NCBI GenBank assembly: GCA_017510335.1 | Contig: JAFWNM010000038.1 | Location: forward strand, 1 to 64,000 | DNA from: Paracoccaceae bacterium | GTDB taxonomy: Bacteria; Pseudomonadota; Alphaproteobacteria; Rhodobacterales; Rhodobacteraceae | DNA: 64,000 nucleotides | Direction of reading: 5' to 3' | Shown: positions 62,637 through 64,000 of the stretch, piece by piece | How positions within the stretch are numbered: the stretch's first letter is position 1 | Layout: each line of letters starts with the position of its first letter | Program-made: the position numbers and the translations under genes | The notes under the pieces: model-generated | Databases searched by the model: none | What the model saw: the letters and a program-made list of their open reading frames with translations, nothing else | Told to the model about the DNA's origin: nothing

Positions 62637-64000
62637 ATGACGATAACGCCTGATACGCCCCTGCTGACGGGATTGCGCGCCGCCCTTGGCCCTGAACTGG
62701 CGGCCGATGTGGTGCTGCATGGCCCCGACACTGCCCCCTATTGCCGCGACTGGCACGGGGATGTGCAGTCAGGCGCGCTGGCGGTGCTGCGCCCGCGCGA
62801 TACTGCGCAGGTGTCCGCGTGCCTGCGTGCGGCGCAGGCGCTGGGGCTGGGGGTTGTGCCACAAGGCGGGCGCACCGGGCTGGTGCTGGGCGCGGTGCCC
62901 GACACACCTGCGCGGCAGGTGGTGCTTAGTCTGGAACGGATGACCCGCATTCGCAGCATTGATGCTGATGATTTCACCGCCGAGGTGGAAGCCGGCGTCA
63001 TATTGCAAACCTTGAAGGACACTCTGGCCGAAGCGGGGCTGTTTTTCCCGCTGGCACTGGGCGCGCAGGGCAGTTGCCAGATTGGCGGGAACCTGTCCAC
63101 CAATGCAGGCGGGTTGAATGTGCTGCGCTACGGGATGACGCGCGATCTGGTGCTGGGGCTGGAAGTGGTGTTGCCGGACGGGCGCGTGCTGGATTTGCGG
63201 TCACGGCTGCGCAAGGACAATCGCGGCCTTGACCTGAAGCAACTGTTCATCGGGGCGGAAGGAACGCTGGGCGTGATCACGGCCGCCACGCTGAAGCTTG
63301 GCCCGCTGCCCGAACACACTGCAACCGCACTGCTGGCGCTGGACAGGCTGGAAGATGCGATTGCCCTGTTCCGGCTGGCGCGGCTGCACTGCTGCGACCT
63401 GATGTCGGCATTTGAATTCATGCCGCCCCTTGCGTTTACACTGGCGCACGAGGCCATGCCCGACCTGCCCATTCCGATGGCTACAGACGCGCCCGCCTAT
63501 GTTCTGATGGACCTTGCAGGGTCGGGGCTGGTGGATGTGGCCGATCTGATGGAGCGGTTTCTGGAACTGGCCATGTCCAAGGGGTTGGTGTGCGACGGGG
63601 TGATTGCGCAATCGCACACGCAGGCCCGCGCGCTGTGGCAAATCCGCGAAGGAATGAATGACGGGCAGGCAAAACGCGGGCGGCATTTGCGCACCGATGT
63701 ATCGGTGCCCCTGTCATGCCTGCCGGATTTCGTGGCGCAGGCCGAAGCGGCAGTCACAGCGGCAATGCCGGGGGCCGTATGTGTGTCTTACGGGCATGTG
63801 GGCGACGGAAATGTGCATCTGAACGTGCTGCCCGCACCGGGCACAGATGCCGATCACCAGATCGAGCAGGCAAAGAAACTGATCTATCAGGTGCTGGCGC
63901 GCTTTGACGGGTCCATCAGTGCCGAACATGGCATAGGGCGGTTGAAGCGCGCGGATTTTCAGGATGCCTTGCCACCGACACAGCGCGATCTTCTGGACGC
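62637..64000 (+). CDS. FAD-linked 2-hydroxyacid dehydrogenase (GlcD/D2HGDH type), truncated by window end
   Basis: The frame is open from ATG 62637 to the right edge (454 codons), close to the usual 460-480. The FAD-binding PCMH half contains GVVPQGGRTGLVLGA, GGNLSTNAGGLNVLRYG and LFIGAEGTLGVITAATLKLG. The C-terminal half has GHVGDGNVHLNVLP and SAEHGIGRLKR, hallmarks of D-lactate, glycolate or D-2-hydroxyglutarate dehydrogenases. It is divergent from the two dehydrogenases of the acid-sugar pair and may feed from the same kind of substrate. Only the last few residues are missing. Confidence 0.92.
   Translation, partial: MTITPDTPLLTGLRAALGPELAADVVLHGPDTAPYCRDWHGDVQSGALAVLRPRDTAQVSACLRAAQALGLGVVPQGGRTGLVLGAVPDTPARQVVLSLERMTRIRSIDADDFTAEVEAGVILQTLKDTLAEAGLFFPLALGAQGSCQIGGNLSTNAGGLNVLRYGMTRDLVLGLEVVLPDGRVLDLRSRLRKDNRGLDLKQLFIGAEGTLGVITAATLKLGPLPEHTATALLALDRLEDAIALFRLARLHCCDLMSAFEFMPPLAFTLAHEAMPDLPIPMATDAPAYVLMDLAGSGLVDVADLMERFLELAMSKGLVCDGVIAQSHTQARALWQIREGMNDGQAKRGRHLRTDVSVPLSCLPDFVAQAEAAVTAAMPGAVCVSYGHVGDGNVHLNVLPAPGTDADHQIEQAKKLIYQVLARFDGSISAEHGIGRLKRADFQDALPPTQRDLLD

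Noticed and set aside
1-64000. tRNA, rRNA, CRISPR array or intact IS
   Set aside because: Reading both strands I found no cloverleaf-like, rRNA-like, regularly spaced repeat or transposase sequence; a tRNAscan or IS search could still reveal short or divergent ones.

Overview
The window looks like chromosomal DNA of an alphaproteobacterium of the Rhodobacterales (Rhodobacteraceae or Roseobacteraceae type). The grounds are high GC with heavy use of GCG/CGC codons and recognisable order-typical blocks: purD/xseA, DUF484-xerC-phosphatidylcholine synthase, pyrB with a degenerate dihydroorotase and plsY, ftsY, prmA, tig. A phosphatidylcholine synthase and two TAXI-type TRAP transporters fit that lineage. 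The genus is not resolvable from the sequence alone. No rRNA, tRNA, CRISPR array, prophage or intact insertion sequence was seen.

Layout. 1-104: start of a phoU-like gene with a candidate Pho box. 199-7990 (minus): one tightly coupled operon of TAXI binding protein, fused TRAP permease, IclR regulator, amidohydrolase-2, aldehyde dehydrogenase and FAD aromatic hydroxylase; it looks like uptake plus catabolism of an unidentified aromatic acid. 8490-12877: RND efflux pair 1. 13176-20041: housekeeping block (purD, xseA, ftsY) with a kinase-fold protein, an AlkB-type alkane hydroxylase, a small periplasmic protein and YqgE/AlgH. 20198-25961: a DsbD N-terminal-domain protein and RND pair 2. 26048-27396: moaB and a family-4-like uracil-DNA glycosylase. 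27498-30937: pyrB, a PH-like membrane protein, a dihydroorotase homologue lacking metal ligands, plsY. 31347-34462 (minus): transaldolase-like aldolase, DUF484, xerC, phosphatidylcholine synthase. 34542-40783: priA, msrA, prmA, a small membrane protein, tig.

40936-47226: a MarR regulator and a five-gene dipeptide-type ABC importer, divergent from a DUF1537 acid-sugar kinase and its GntR regulator (47522-49281). 49468-54298: RND pair 3 with a divergent TetR gene and a clear palindromic operator. 54428-56066: an aminoglycoside-phosphotransferase-family gene and a dienelactone hydrolase. 56192-60635: a second TAXI/TRAP operon with a TetR regulator and a LigI-like amidohydrolase. 60661-64000: a HIBADH-family dehydrogenase and a DenD-like dehydrogenase, divergent from a truncated FAD-linked 2-hydroxyacid dehydrogenase.

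The two TRAP operons share a plan: regulator, TAXI binding protein, fused permease, amidohydrolase-2 enzyme. The DUF1537 kinase, the DenD-like enzyme and the HIBADH enzyme hint at four-carbon acid-sugar use split over two loci. Non-coding items of note are two dispersed intergenic repeat families (copies near 12.9/31.1 kb, and near 38.5/39.3/49.4 kb), a perfect 27-bp inverted repeat holding a G-quadruplex motif at its tip (37477-37557), an intra-operon hairpin in the ABC operon, and several palindromes at regulator-controlled promoters. No clearly new multi-gene system is proven; the best candidates are the aromatic-acid operon with its unusual amidohydrolase and the G-quadruplex hairpin.
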